The position numbers were made by a program, and so were the translations under genes. Below, piece by piece: positions 10,639 to 21,321 of a stretch of DNA of 64,000 nucleotides. Positions within the stretch are counted from its first letter, which is position 1. The number at the start of each line of letters is the position of its first letter. Location: contig JBAJFG010000120.1 in assembly GCA_037903475.1 (NCBI GenBank), positions 1 through 64,000 on the forward strand, in the 5' to 3' direction. Below the pieces are notes generated by a model. It made no database searches and was not told where the DNA came from. It saw only the letters and a list, made by a program, of their open reading frames with translations. This DNA is from Ancylostoma caninum (taxonomy: Eukaryota > Nematoda > Chromadorea > Rhabditida > Ancylostomatidae).

Positions 10639-13600
10639 ATGGGGCCTTCAGAGGAAGAGCTTCGTCGGCGTCATCCATCCGCCGGCTCGAAGGCAAGTAC
10701 CAACAGCAGCTGGTCATCTGCGGGATCGTCGAGGACCTTTTCTTTTATGCAGAAGAAAGCACAAGATTCAAATAAGGGGTGAGTTGAAAGCGATTCCTTG
10801 AATGTAGATGTTTCGTCGGAGTTTCAGCGGAGAAAAGTGTGCATTCCCACTGTGAAAACTATGTCTTTACCTCCAGTCCACTTTGTTTTTCTTTATTTCT
10901 CTCTTTTTTAGTATGTTTTTGAACATGGACCTCACTCTTTTTTAGGCCTTGTGAGAAAATCGTTCATCGTCCCCAGGACTCGCTCTTCAGCACTAGTTCA
11001 GGATGGACGAATTACAGAGGATTCTTCAATTTAGCCATGTTGTTACTGGTAGTTGCTAGTTTTTTTTTCGAATGAATCGTTATCTCTCTGGAGAGTTATC
11101 ACTATTCCTTTCAGGTGGTCTCCAATGGCCGTGTAGCTTTGGAAAATCTCATAAAGTACGGTATTCTCATCTCACCTCTCAAATGGCTGTCATTTATGAT
11201 CGTTGAAGGCTCATTCTGGAACTGGCCAAATTTGGCCATGGTGCTCTTCTCAAACGTTACTATTCTCATTGTTTTCATCACTGAAAAGATTCTCGGTGAG
11301 TTTGCTTTGTATTTGTTGTTTTGTTTGTTATTATGTTGTTATTTATTTTGTTGTTCCATTAAAACCACTGTGACCGATGCTATGACCGAGATATTTGACT
11401 TTTGGTCTTCTCGGGAACTTGTGCGAGAATTGGATCGAAATGATATTCATTTATCTTGTAGTGGGAGTTTTTATCGAAATGAGATTGCTGGGTATTCATT
11501 AATATTAATGGTGTACGAACAGGAATCATGAAGGTAGTGGACATAAATTCTCAGGGGAACAATGCTATTCATAATTGTTTCTTGCAAGGCAATAGAAATA
11601 GGATAGAAGCCATAGGCGGTACTTATGGTTGATGCGCGTCAAATTTGACGCGTCGGCCCGAAATTCCACGAAGTTTTCGCGATCTCTTGGCGCGGCGAAG
11701 ACCAGAACGCAGTTTGTCCGCGCGGACGTCGCGACGGCAAAACCAGGAACATTCGCATCCTGCCAAAAATCCTCTTCTCTTCTTCGTTCTGCATTGTGTA
11801 TCGCCGCGTCAAATTTGACGCGCATCAACCATAAATACCGCCATAAAGGCTTGCTCGGAATTTCTCTGAATGACCACTCCTAGAATAGGAGCATTATCAA
11901 GTAAGAAAGGCCGCTTTAAGTCTTGTATACAAAGAAATGGGTAAATAATCATTTTTTTTTTTTCAGAAAAAGGATGTCTGAGTAATTACTTTGCCGGAGT
12001 GTTTTACCCCATACTCGTTTGTGCTCATTTGGCAGTACCTGCTGCTATCACATTGGTTCTAGATGTGAGTTGTTTGAAGATTCCCATTAGTTTTTTTCCG
12101 TCATGTCATTTTTTTGAAAAGAACTTCGTTTCTATTCCAGGGAAATCCTCTGTGCTCTATATTTGCACTGTCGATTTTCGTAATAGAGTCGCTCAAGATA
12201 GTTTCTTATGTGCATGTGAACTACTGGTGCAGGTGTGCACGAGAGGAGAAACTAGAAGCATCTAAGAAAGCTGATATGACGAGATCTGATGTTAGTTCCG
12301 TGAAAGTTACTACCGTCATTTTCAAATACGGCTAAATAAGAGTTTTAAGGTGAGCAGTCCAGAAATGGCTTCGCTGTATCCAGGCACTCTAACTCTGAGC
12401 AATCTGTACTACTTCATGTGCGCTCCAACCCTCTGTTATGAGTTGAAGTTCCCGAAGTCTGTTCGACGTCGTAAAACATTCTTGATGAAGAGATTTGTTG
12501 AGGTACCGAGTTTTTTTTTTGTTTTTTGGCTGGTTTCTTCCTCAATGCCAATGTTCTAGATGGTTTTTCTTTCATTTCTGATGGCTTCCCTCATTCAACA
12601 ATGGGTTGTGCCTACCGTGCACAACAGCATGAAACCGCTGAGTGAGATGGAGGTTGGAAGGTTAGTTTACCCAATTTAATCGAAGTTGAAGTATTCCTAG
12701 CCCATAAATTCATTTTAGGTGCCTTGAAAGACTGCTGAAACTAGCGATTCCGAATATAATAATTTGGCTCATTGGTTTTTATCTCATATTTCATGCTGTT
12801 CTGAATTTTGTAGCTGAAGTACTCAAATTCGCCGACAGGGAATTTTATCGGTGAGATTACATAGTCTTTGATTCCTTTTTCCTCCTTCTTTTTCTTACTG
12901 CGTTGCATCTATCCCTTGTAGTCGCGGGGTGCGTTAATATTGCTCTGAAATCGTCCGGTGATAGTCTTCTTTCTTAGGGATTTCTGGAATTCGGAGACCA
13001 TCCAGTATTTTTGGCGTACTTGGAACATACCTGTTCATCGCTGGGCAGCGCGCCATGTCTACTTACCGATGATGCGCAACAAGTACAAGTTAGTCTTAAT
13101 TTGCGTATTACGTATTGCGCAAGTAATAAATTTTGTTGGCTTTTTTGTAACCATTATCGTTTTCAGCAAGTTCAGTGCAATGGTTGCTGTATTTTTTGTG
13201 TCAGCGTTTTTCCATGAGTACCTTGTAAGTTTATTTTGCGATCCTATACCTATTGCTGGGTGTATATCATAGTGAGGCAAGGTGGGGCACCACCAAACTG
13301 TTTTGATAGGCACATTCAACCAGTCTACCAGTCTACGGTAGTTTGGTAAGGCCCCATTTCTCTTCACGATACACACCCGTACAGTTTGTTTATCTAAATG
13401 AAATAAAAGGTCTTTTTAAGGTGTCTGTTCCTTTGCATATGTTCCGTTTGTGGGCTTATTATGGCATGATGGCTCAGATACCACTCTCGTTTGTAACTGA
13501 CTATGTTGTGAAAGGTGGACGTGCTGGTAAGAGGTTTTATGTTTAGGTTTGAGCTAAAAGGGGTCTGATTCACTTGTATCACAAGTTAATAAGTTCTTTT

Positions 13601-13794
13601 TCCTTGAATAAGAAAAAGTGGAAGAGGACAATCATTCTGTCCATCCATATTTCCTTCATTTCCGTTTTAATATTTTAGGGAACGTCATTGTATGGCTTTC
13701 CTTGATCCTTGGGCAGCCACTTGCAATTCTGATGTACGTCCATGACTGGTACGTCATGCATCAAGGTACCGCAGAGGTTCCACCCACGAGCTAA
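10639..13794 (+). CDS. mboa-2: Diacylglycerol O-acyltransferase 1 (DGAT1, MBOAT family)
   Basis: Joins diacylglycerol and acyl-CoA to make triacylglycerol. It is a multi-pass ER membrane enzyme of the MBOAT family. Twelve exons: 10639-10778, 10946-11048, 11115-11295, 11967-12064, 12141-12299, 12350-12502, 12560-12660, 12719-12850, 12978-13088, 13167-13224, 13421-13526 and 13679-13794. They join in frame to 485 residues, close to animal DGAT1 length. The N-terminus is Ser-rich and hydrophilic. Diagnostic motifs are [13 protein letters not shown] ([14 protein letters not shown]), [16 protein letters not shown], the acyl-CoA/active-site segment FYRDFWNSE, and [12 protein letters not shown] with the catalytic His. 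The C-terminus has [15 protein letters not shown]. Introns 3 and 10 carry inverted-repeat elements. The exon 5 donor is uncertain: GTGAAA at 12300 or GTTAGT at 12291, both in phase 0. The orthology to C. elegans mboa-2 is from family knowledge. Confidence 0.95.
11613..11844. mobile_element. MITE-like element in DGAT1 intron 3
   Basis: The ends GGCGGTACTTATGGTTGATG and its near-perfect inverted counterpart (CATCAACCATAAATACCGCC) flank about 230 bp. The arms run about 38 bp with one mismatch and include the palindrome CGCGTCAAATTTGACGCG on each side. TA flanks both ends, suggesting a Tc1/mariner-type target duplication. Both strands show an open frame beginning MMRVKFDA only because the arms are mirror images. 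Confidence 0.85.
13258..13378. mobile_element. Small inverted-repeat element in DGAT1 intron 10
   Basis: GGGTGTATATCATAGTGAGG at the left is mirrored by a diverged copy at the right (ending GATACACACCC). The inner parts GTGGGGC..CACCAAACT and AGTTTGGTAAGGCCCCAT also pair. Length is about 120 bp. Age is suggested by several mismatches. Confidence 0.7.
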
Positions 13795-14924
13795 TCGTAC
13801 GTTATCTTCTTATTCTAGAGCCGTTTTTTTATTAGTAAATTTGTTTCATAAAATTCTTGTCTCGCTCAGTTGCATTTTCATTGTTTCTTTTGCCAGTATT
13901 GATCTTTTGTAGATTTATTTTATTTTTCTCATACGTATTTAATCCTTTCATAGTTTTAGCAGATTTAGCAATTTCAAATTTGTGATTATTCTCGGTTATT
14001 CGAATCGGTGTAGCGCTAGTCTGAGACTTATTGTTTTGCTCATTGCCATGTTCTGTTACCCTGAGGATTTTTTATGACCACTACAAACACATTTTTGATG
14101 TGTTTCGCTTGACCGAAGTGCTTCTTTATTTCATGCTCAAATACCTACGCATTTCCTTGCCATACCTTGCACATAAAATCAGGTTTTAGTAAGTACCTTC
14201 TGTTGTCGCCTTGTTGATTGGCATATGTTTGAATTTTCCATTAAACAGTATGTATAGCTCACTGAAAATCGAGGTGACGATCCGTGAAGTGCTTCTGCTG
14301 TCATTTTCTCGATAGCGCCTTTTATGTTTCGTGTGATTGTAAGATAGCGATGTATGAGTTCGATTGAGATTATCAGAGAATAAAATTTGATGTTTTTGTG
14401 CGGTTCACGTGCTCTTCAATACGTACTTAATCAAACGGTCTATTTACATTTCATTGGGTGTCCATTGTAGGTTCACAGGAGCAAGTATGAACTGGGAACA
14501 TGTTTGTTATTCCTGATAAAATTTCCGAACTTCTACCAGAGTTCTTGTGGGGGAAAATAAGACAACAATTTTTGCTGTGTATCTCTAGGATTAAGATGAG
14601 TCTTAAGATGAGAGTTGCTTTACAGCAGCTAATGGTTAATTACTTACAGTTCAGCTATGTTGGAGTAAAGGTTCTCCTCCAGCTGCCACTCTAGAATCGA
14701 TTTAAGAGGCAGGTAAATTTCTTCTTGAATCTAATTCTATCAGTATATCTTACCCATTGCTACTGACAGAACATACTAGGAAGATTCAAAAACTTCGGAA
14801 GTTCATAACTTTCTTAAAGAGTAGCGCTTCGAATACTTCTTGTCTTTTGGGTGTCGATTTGCATGACTCAAGCCTTGAGAAGAAATGTTGAAGCCTAGCC
14901 ACGGATCATTTGAAGGATGGGTAT
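13795..14924. other. DGAT1 3' flank
   Basis: T-rich sequence with a polyadenylation signal AATAAA at 14379-14384 that may serve the DGAT1 gene, which would give a 3' UTR of about 600 bases. No gene is seen in the remainder. Confidence 0.45.
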
Positions 14925-15085
14925 ACAGTCTCACATCCATGAGTATGATTACTCACAGGTAGCAGTTCTTGGGTATAGGAGACGTCACGCATGTATAAGC
15001 GCGTCGCTGGGTGCCAAATAATGGGTAAATTCGGGTATGTTGATACTTACCATGGTTAATCGCAATGCTGCATCCGGGCCCTGGT
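14925..15085. repeat. GGGTAA dispersed repeat, diverged copy
   Basis: Contains CGCTGGGTGCCAAATAATGGG, GGGTATGTTGATACTTACC and ATGGTTAATCGCAATGCTGC followed by ATCCGGGCCC, in the order seen in better copies at 35.5 and 44.0 kb. Confidence 0.55.
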
Positions 15086-15229
15086 TTATTGCGAAAACGT
15101 AAACTTGTCTGATTTCAAGTCTCCCGGCAAGCTTCAATTTTTGAAGAAACTCGCTGAATGATTAGCTGTTCTGTTTGTGAGGCTCATTTCCTTCTCTTGT
15201 CTACAGCTGTTACTTCCAGGATACTCGCA

Positions 15230-17200
15230 ATGATTTCTATGTATAAAACGTCGTACGATGGTCGTACCTATTTTGTGTACTGGTTGCCAGAGCCGAAAGT
15301 TATGGGTAAGTTTTGGGAGATTTGTGTGCTTATTACGATTCACCACGCCATAGTTTTGTAAGCGAATGAATCTGTGAATCTAAAAGAAGAACGTTGGATA
15401 GCGTCTAGATTTCACTCAGCATGGAATATCTTTCATTTTTGGGTGTCTGCAATGGCGCTAGCGAGATCTACGAGCTGGTTGTAAACGAAAAAGATCGAGC
15501 CGATTTCGTAAACGTGACCGAAACAATACTGCCAACTATTTGGAGGTATCTTTTTTTAAATACAGTACGATGCTTTGTTTCAACAGCGACGTGCATAAGT
15601 CTGCTTCAGAGAAATCATGTGCAACAAGGCATTCAATCTCTCCTCCATATCCGAATCTAACTGCACGGTTACATTTGGCACGAAGAAATCACTCACTCTT
15701 CCGGTTAACAACGGTATGCGTGAACGAACCAGAAATGAGAGGTGGCTCACCTTGTGTTTTTCAGATCCTTTGCGCTTGGCCTTTATCATGGAAGAGATGC
15801 TGAAATGCATTGAGGTAACTTGGATGATGTTTAATTGAGATCTTTTGATATTTTCTCTATATCTGTTACTGTATTGTCAACCACCCACAATTTCATTTCC
15901 CCGGATCCCGATACAAGACCGTCGTCTTCGAAGTCACCTATAGTACATTATGATTTGAAAGAGGCCAACTGATACCCCAGTTTCGAACCGGGCATTTTCA
16001 ACGCTGCCAAATTTTAAGTTGTCAAGACCTGAGGTTTACCCCCTTGTCAGTGGCCTTGACTACATTGAAGATGCTTGGGTTAGAGCCATATTTTTGGCTA
16101 TAAACCGCGTCTACTTTTTTTTGGTTTCATACTTGAAAGAGGAATATGGGAATGCGCAGCGAGATGTTATCTAGAGGACGATTGTTAGGGAGACTCGCCT
16201 GTTTGAGAAAGGTTGATTAGTTGAAGTATGACATTTCCTGCCTTATGTACATTGATACCATTCTATTCATCCCTAACTAGGTGCCTTTAATCTGGTAATG
16301 TATCTAACGATTGTGCTCAGGTGCAGGGTGACCCAAAAGTCCTTGGCCGGTGTTCAAATGCAGCGAAAAACGTTGTACAGTGTGTTTTTCCGGAGTAAAA
16401 TCGCGCGCGATCTGATCCATTCCAATAGATCAAATTCTAAGTCGAAAGACCACGTGAAAGCGGAGGTCCCAGCAATTCGCACGTAGCCTTTGTACTGGGT
16501 CCGCAATTGCACCGATTTTACTCCCGGAAAAACACCCTGTATAGGGAGCGATCGTGACCAGACTAGGAGGGTTATTCACCAGGAGTGCCTTTGGGTTACC
16601 CTGTAGTAAACTACAGTGGACGGCAATGGTGGTGGCCCATTCGCGGCCTCGAGAAGGACGCAGCGCGACCGCTCCGCACGCGCCGGGATCGGTGTCGTCG
16701 TCGCCGTAATGCTATTTCTAGGGTCTTTTGTTCCCGACTTGCTCGAAAATCCTTGAAATTGAGTAGAAAAGCTGCTAGAAATTGAATAACAGCAGCAGAA
16801 TACATAGGTGACGGCGCGCGCGGCGCGGTTGCGTGACGTCCCTCTCAAGGCCGCAGATGGGCCAACGCCGTTGACGTCCACTGTACATAACCTTCGTAGT
16901 GAAAGTCATCTTATTATCATGAAAGAAAGTTCCATATTGCTTTTCAAAGTTTTCATTAGGAATGTTAGCTTCCTTATCAATCCATCGCTGGTATCATTTG
17001 TTTTCACTCAATTCCTCTTTTACAGACGCTAACTGGCAACCAAGAGAAGCAGCAGAAAAAGGTACTCAACATGAATTCATTGCTTCGCTTTTTTTTGGAG
17101 TTTTTTTTCACGAGGGCAAGGTTTTCAGAAGGCGCCGCCTGTTGTCCCCGTGAAAAGAAGAAAACCTCCAACAAGAGGAATCAAGTGGGAGGAGGACTAA
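15230..17200 (+). CDS. nhj-1: Candidate NHJ-1/SCB-1-like NHEJ factor (XRCC4/PAXX-like), apparent frameshift
   Basis: Possible role: nuclear factor of classical non-homologous end joining that works with Ku. Exons: 15230-15305, 15420-15545, 15610-15713, 15765-15814, 17026-17061 and 17129-17200. They total 464 nt, one base short of a whole frame. Exon 1 reads MISMYKTSYDGRTYFVYWLP (strand-like). Exon 2 reads NGASEIYELVVNEKDRADFV then ETILPTIWR. Exon 3 has CTVTFGTKKSLTLPV. Exon 4 opens a helix DPLRLAFIMEEMLKCIE. The tail is KRRKPPTRGIKWEED. A beta-rich head, then a helix, then a basic tail ending G-hydrophobic-x-aromatic-acidic resembles XRCC4-superfamily proteins, and the tail resembles PAXX and XLF Ku-binding ends. 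From memory, the C. elegans gene next to mboa-2 (H19N07.4) is H19N07.3, i.e. scb-1/nhj-1. If exon 2 is the start (ATG 15421), the product is 128 residues without a frameshift. Exons 2-6 are well supported; the name is tentative. Confidence 0.55.
16325..16603. mobile_element. Mariner-like terminal-repeat pair in the NHJ-1-like gene intron 4
   Basis: CAGGGTGACCCAAAAGTCCT at 16324 is answered by the inverted end of 16577-16603 (reading CAGGGTAACCCAAAGGCACT on the minus strand). CAGGGTGxCCCAAAAGT is a common mariner-type end. No transposase is present between the ends. Another element sits inside. Confidence 0.6.
16376..16541. mobile_element. Nested TA-flanked MITE
   Basis: The ends CAGTGTGTTTTTCCGGAGTA and TACTCCCGGAAAAACACCCTG are inverted copies, flanked on both sides by TA. 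This 166-bp element lies inside the mariner-like pair at 16325-16603, so it inserted later or is part of a composite. Confidence 0.85.
16612..16885. mobile_element. GC-rich TA-flanked MITE in the same intron
   Basis: TACAGTGGACGGCAATGG at the left and the inverted CCGTTGACGTCCACTGTA at the right bound 274 bp. The arms continue inward through GGCCCATTCGCGGCCTC and GAGGCCGCAGATGGGCC-like sequence for about 45 bp. The centre is GC-rich against an AT-rich intron. No coding sequence is supported. Confidence 0.85.
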
Positions 17201-17719
17201 ACAATTTTGAGGAAACCAATCTGTGATATGCTACTGCTTGACAGCGCAGCACCGCTTTAGAAGGCTTTGTTTCATTTGCTTTGTAGGAATTTGTATCAAT
17301 TTATGTGTACATAGACCAGACTACTGATTCGTAGATTTTCTATAACTGCGAGATGATTTTTATGACCACTGTGATACTTAGCTGCAAATGTTTAAAATAG
17401 TTCCATCCAGTTATGTTAGCATAAGCCCGTTTTCCCGTTGTAAATAATCAGCAGATTGAGATGATGAACACTGCTTCAAACTATTCGGCTTGGTTTTACT
17501 TGAATATTTTATTGTGCATTATTTATTCGACAGTAATTTTCCGAGGAATGTGTCTTTTGGGATGTGATACGTACTATAGTCTTCTATTTAATAAATCGCA
17601 TGGTAGCAGGTGTCAAAGGTGTTCTCTCCTACTCAAAGACCCATTATAAACTTTGTAACTTTTCATAGTCCCTCTCGAAATAATTGGCGGTGGTGCTGTC
17701 TATTTCACGGATCTTGACA
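17201..17719. other. 3' flank of the NHJ-1-like gene
   Basis: No gene. AATAAA at 17590-17595 could be the polyadenylation signal, about 390 bases after the stop codon. Confidence 0.45.
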
Positions 17720-18005
17720 CTTGGCCAAGATAACTCGGCTGCGTGACAAGAGGTACGCTGCTGCTCTGTGATTGGTCGATTCATGTGCGCGTCGCGGTTG
17801 CAGCCTTCAAGGGCCCGAGCAGTGCTGCAGCAAAACAAGGAAGTTTTCTAAGCTGGGACAGATGAATGTTCTCAGAGTCGATAGGCTGTAACGAACTGGT
17901 GACCGATGTCATCTAGTGCATCGAATCGGAGGAATAACCTGGTTCTAAGCAGCACAAGCATGCGGCGCGGTCGCGTCGCGGCGTACGTCTTGACCGCCTC
18001 CAGAT
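17720..18005. repeat. GC-rich dispersed repeat, copy A
   Basis: Shares with 30160-30455, in the same orientation, CGATTCATGTGCGCGTCGCGG, GGGACAGATG and the block CATGCGGCGCGGTCGC..CGAGGCGTACGTCTTG-like, spaced the same way. The GC content of the shared end is far above the surroundings. It is probably the two-copy remnant of a mobile element; no protein is recognised. Confidence 0.75.
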
Positions 18006-18107
18006 GACTCCGCCAAGATGAGGTAAGTCTCGCCACGTTGCTATAGGCGAGACATGTTTTAGCGCGTTTCCCGCTATGATAGCTGAATTGCTCTGATTTT
18101 TGGAACA

Positions 18108-18262
18108 GACCGTACAGTCCTGAAGAATACTTGCCTCACGCTTCACCGCTCATCTGCTAAGACGCGCTGCATCATCTATGCGTAATCACACGTGGTGTGA
18201 CGTGGCTAAGTTGACTGGCGGTTTAGCGTGAGGTAAGTATTTCTGAGATAGACTGTACAGTC
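18108..18262. mobile_element. 155-bp inverted-repeat element
   Basis: GACCGTACAGTC at the left is matched by the inverted GACTGTACAGTC end at the right. The arms continue through AATACTTGCCTCACGCT and AGCGTGAGGTAAGTATT for about 45 bp. MITE-like; superfamily not determined. Confidence 0.8.
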
Positions 18263-20720
18263 GCTGCTCCATAACAGGCGTAGCGGGACCTAGTGGACAT
18301 ATTGGCTTTCACGGGTGTGGGACATGATGAGGCGAAATGGGGCGATGTCATCCCGCCCTTTGGTGTCAACTCGTCCTCACATTCTAATTTGCATGAGCAA
18401 GTAGGTGAAATCGTGCGCGAGTTAGTGCGAGAAGGTCCTGAAAGGCGGGGCGAGGATTTGACTGAACCAATTGCAGCCACATTGCCCACCCACTATTGCC
18501 TCACATGACCCACACCTCGCTTTCACCACAACATTGATTATTGTACCGAAATCTCGTGCTTTTCATCATAAAAAAACCATCGGGTACGATGGAGAAACAC
18601 TAAACATCGCTATACTCAGCCAATACGGCGGGGTAAAATGCGATTCCAGCGCGCAGGACGCTCGCGCTGCTGCATGCCCTCAAGTTTGCAAATTCGTCAG
18701 CCCCATCGACGCTCGCTGTCATTTTAATGCGGAGACAAACAAAGTGAAAGAATACTTCGAGGGAAATGAAGGCGTAAGCACCTGTTAACATTCAAGCACC
18801 GGAGTCGCCATGACAAACATGTTGATGGGATGAGTTGGATAGTCAGCATTGAGATAAGGATAAAGTTTAGGTATAAAAAGGAGCCGATGCGATAGGCAAA
18901 CATTAATGATGCTAAACTTCTTTCAGACGGATGCTGGGACGAGCAATTCAAGATGTGAACCAATGAAGTAGTGGCAACCTACTAGAAGCCATGGACAGTA
19001 ACTGTGCCAACGACCACAACCGGCCCGACTGCATTACAGGTAACGGTCGGGATGCTAGAAAAGAAGGAGAATGTGGCCGCCGCCTAAGAAAGGTGTCAAC
19101 AGAAATTTTGCTTGGATAGGATTAAGAATCACCGAGAGGAAGTGCGTATACTATACCGCTCACAGGAAGCCCCATTAGAAAGGAAAATGCTGGAAGCTCT
19201 GGAGATAAAATGCCTCTCTGATGAACTGATGGATGCATTGCGAAAGTCGTACTGTCGCTCGCTGTTTTTGCTCGGTCTATTATTGTATTATTGTTGTAGT
19301 GTAACTTTATTACTCACATGATCAATCAATTCAAAAAGTTGTGAGTAGGAGTGGAAACGGACTAGTTAAAATTATAGATGTTATTGGACTTATGACAGTG
19401 TAACTGTACCGAAAGCTTGCCAATAAAGGAATACCACAGGATTCCTCGAGTTCATATGAAATAGAATTTGTGAAAGTTCTGTTATTAAGCGACAATATTG
19501 CGTAGAAGAAAAGTGACGGAACAGGCGCCGATATATAACTCTCAAATTTGGAAGGTAGGGCAGAGGACGAGCATCCAACATTGCAGTGTATGATCCTGTG
19601 CTCAAAGGGGGATGAGTATGAAATAATGGCTTGTGTTCCTTCTACTTCAGCGGATAACATTCAGTTGGTAAGCATTTGACAATATGTGCACATTTTAGAA
19701 ATTTTTTTCCAAACTCAATTTAGTAGATCTCCTTCACCTTGCTGATGAGTGCAGTAGGAGACCTACCTATATGTTTAGCCTTCGTAAGAGGTTCATGCAC
19801 GAAACGAAGACTGAACAGACTGTAGAAAACAAGAAAACTCAATATTACTACAGACTTCACTGCTTCTAATAAAGTCTTCAGAGGTGATCCTCGAAGTTAC
19901 GTCACCGGCGATCATGCGTACGACTCGACGCGAGGACTTTATGAGAGATGCTGACGTTGAATTTCCATGTTCTTTCATCTATCAGCGGCAATAGAGCAGC
20001 GGTATATAGCGACAATAGAGCAGCGGTCGAATTTGCAAAATAAAGAAAAAACACCACTTTGCACACGTGAGGAAACCGAATACTATAAATACGGGAAACC
20101 GTGGCGAAAGATTCCCATGGATGAGCGCCTGACAAGTCAAAGAGAGCAGAGCTTGATGATTCCACGTAAGAAGCATGAAAAAGAAGACCACCTTGGAAAT
20201 GACTTTGATATAAAATGTTCGTAATTCGTGATCTCATGCCGTCTCGTCATTATATGGGCCCTTGTCGTGGTGGTAATGCGTATTTTGTAGGAGTATTTTA
20301 TGGGAGCAGGCCTATGTAGATGAATCTTATGACTGCGTCAAGAGTCGATGGGTGAAACCGGAATAAATCTGTCCTTACAACGTGTATGAAATACGAGGAA
20401 TACTACAAATTATGTAGATCGTTTCTCATCAACAGCTGGAGTCATGCACAATGAGTTCCAAAGAAACCGTCATGCAATAACTGCAGAGCGTGCGTCGTTC
20501 GGTTGAAGTACTGAAGGTCATACATACATACATATAAAGGCCATTAGGCGAACAGTCCTGCCATGAAAGGTCTGTGTCGCAACCACAATGTCGACAGCTG
20601 AAGTGAGCACTAACCAGCCTGCGCTTCGCTGTTGCTTTTGGGTCACCTACTGAATGAATGATTTCTTTAAAAAGATGGGGCATTTGAGAGGATAGGCCTT
20701 TTGTACTTTTGAATTTTTCA
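18263..20720. other. Intergenic, no recognised gene
   Basis: Several open frames of 60-110 codons occur but none has a family signature or linked splice sites. The part around 18,600-18,760 is GC-richer (GCGCAGGACGCTCGCGCTGC) and may be an unrecognised repeat. Confidence 0.4.
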
Positions 20721-20756
20721 GGCTCTGACGAAGGAGATGTCGCCGGAATGTAAGCC
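20721..20756 (+). ncRNA. Hammerhead-ribozyme-like motif, decayed
   Basis: GGCT, then CTGACGA (20725-20731), then AGGAGATGTCGCC, then GGAATGTAAGCC. CTGACGA fits the hammerhead CUGANGA box and the GG..CC arms can close a stem II. GGCT/AGCC could form stem I. The GAAA box is altered to GGAA, so activity is unlikely. Such motifs are known from Penelope-like elements. Confidence 0.45.
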
Positions 20757-21282
20757 GTTTGAAAGACTGCAACATTAGTTCAACAATCTTGTTTGAAACA
20801 GCTGTAATACAACATGTAAGGTGTTTCTAGGGTTTGCATGTTTGCAAGATTATGATGAGAGAATGATTTGTTGTCAACATGGAGGCTGGGAATTTGCCTC
20901 AGTGCAGAGCGCTAATTAGTGAACATATCATCTCACTCGATATTTCACATTACATGCTAAATAGCTAAAAGAAAGTGGGAAGGTATAGGGATTTATTTCT
21001 TGAGGAGGGATTCTTCCGGAAATGATGCACAAAGAAGAATACCTCTCAATCACACGGGAGCTTGCCGCATATCTTGGACTGCTCTTCTGATTCGAATGGG
21101 GCGTCCATGTTATTCTCTCAAGTGGACAGTGAGCGGTCGGTAGTGCCACAACATCATTGCTGTCTTATAAAAAGGTGAGTATTGGTCTGTCTGCTAGATC
21201 TGTGATGAAAAGTAGGCAGAGAGTTTTGTTTGCATGGTTCTGGAGAGATTTCGGTGGATAGTTGGTTTGTCGGATCACGCAT

Positions 21283-21321
21283 TTCAGATCTTGAAGGCGG
21301 CGATTTGCCGAAACGTTAGCT
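21283..21321 (+). ncRNA. Hammerhead-ribozyme-like motif
   Basis: CTTGAAGGCGGCGATTTGCC is followed directly by GAAACGTTAGC. The GAAA box, the short palindromic ACGT stem III and a possible GUU cleavage triplet are present. The CUGANGA box is changed (CTTGAAG), so this copy is probably inactive. Confidence 0.45.

Noticed and set aside
11565..11883. Opposed open frames both starting MMRVKFDA
   Set aside because: The shared start comes from the inverted arms of a MITE inside a DGAT1 intron, not from a gene.
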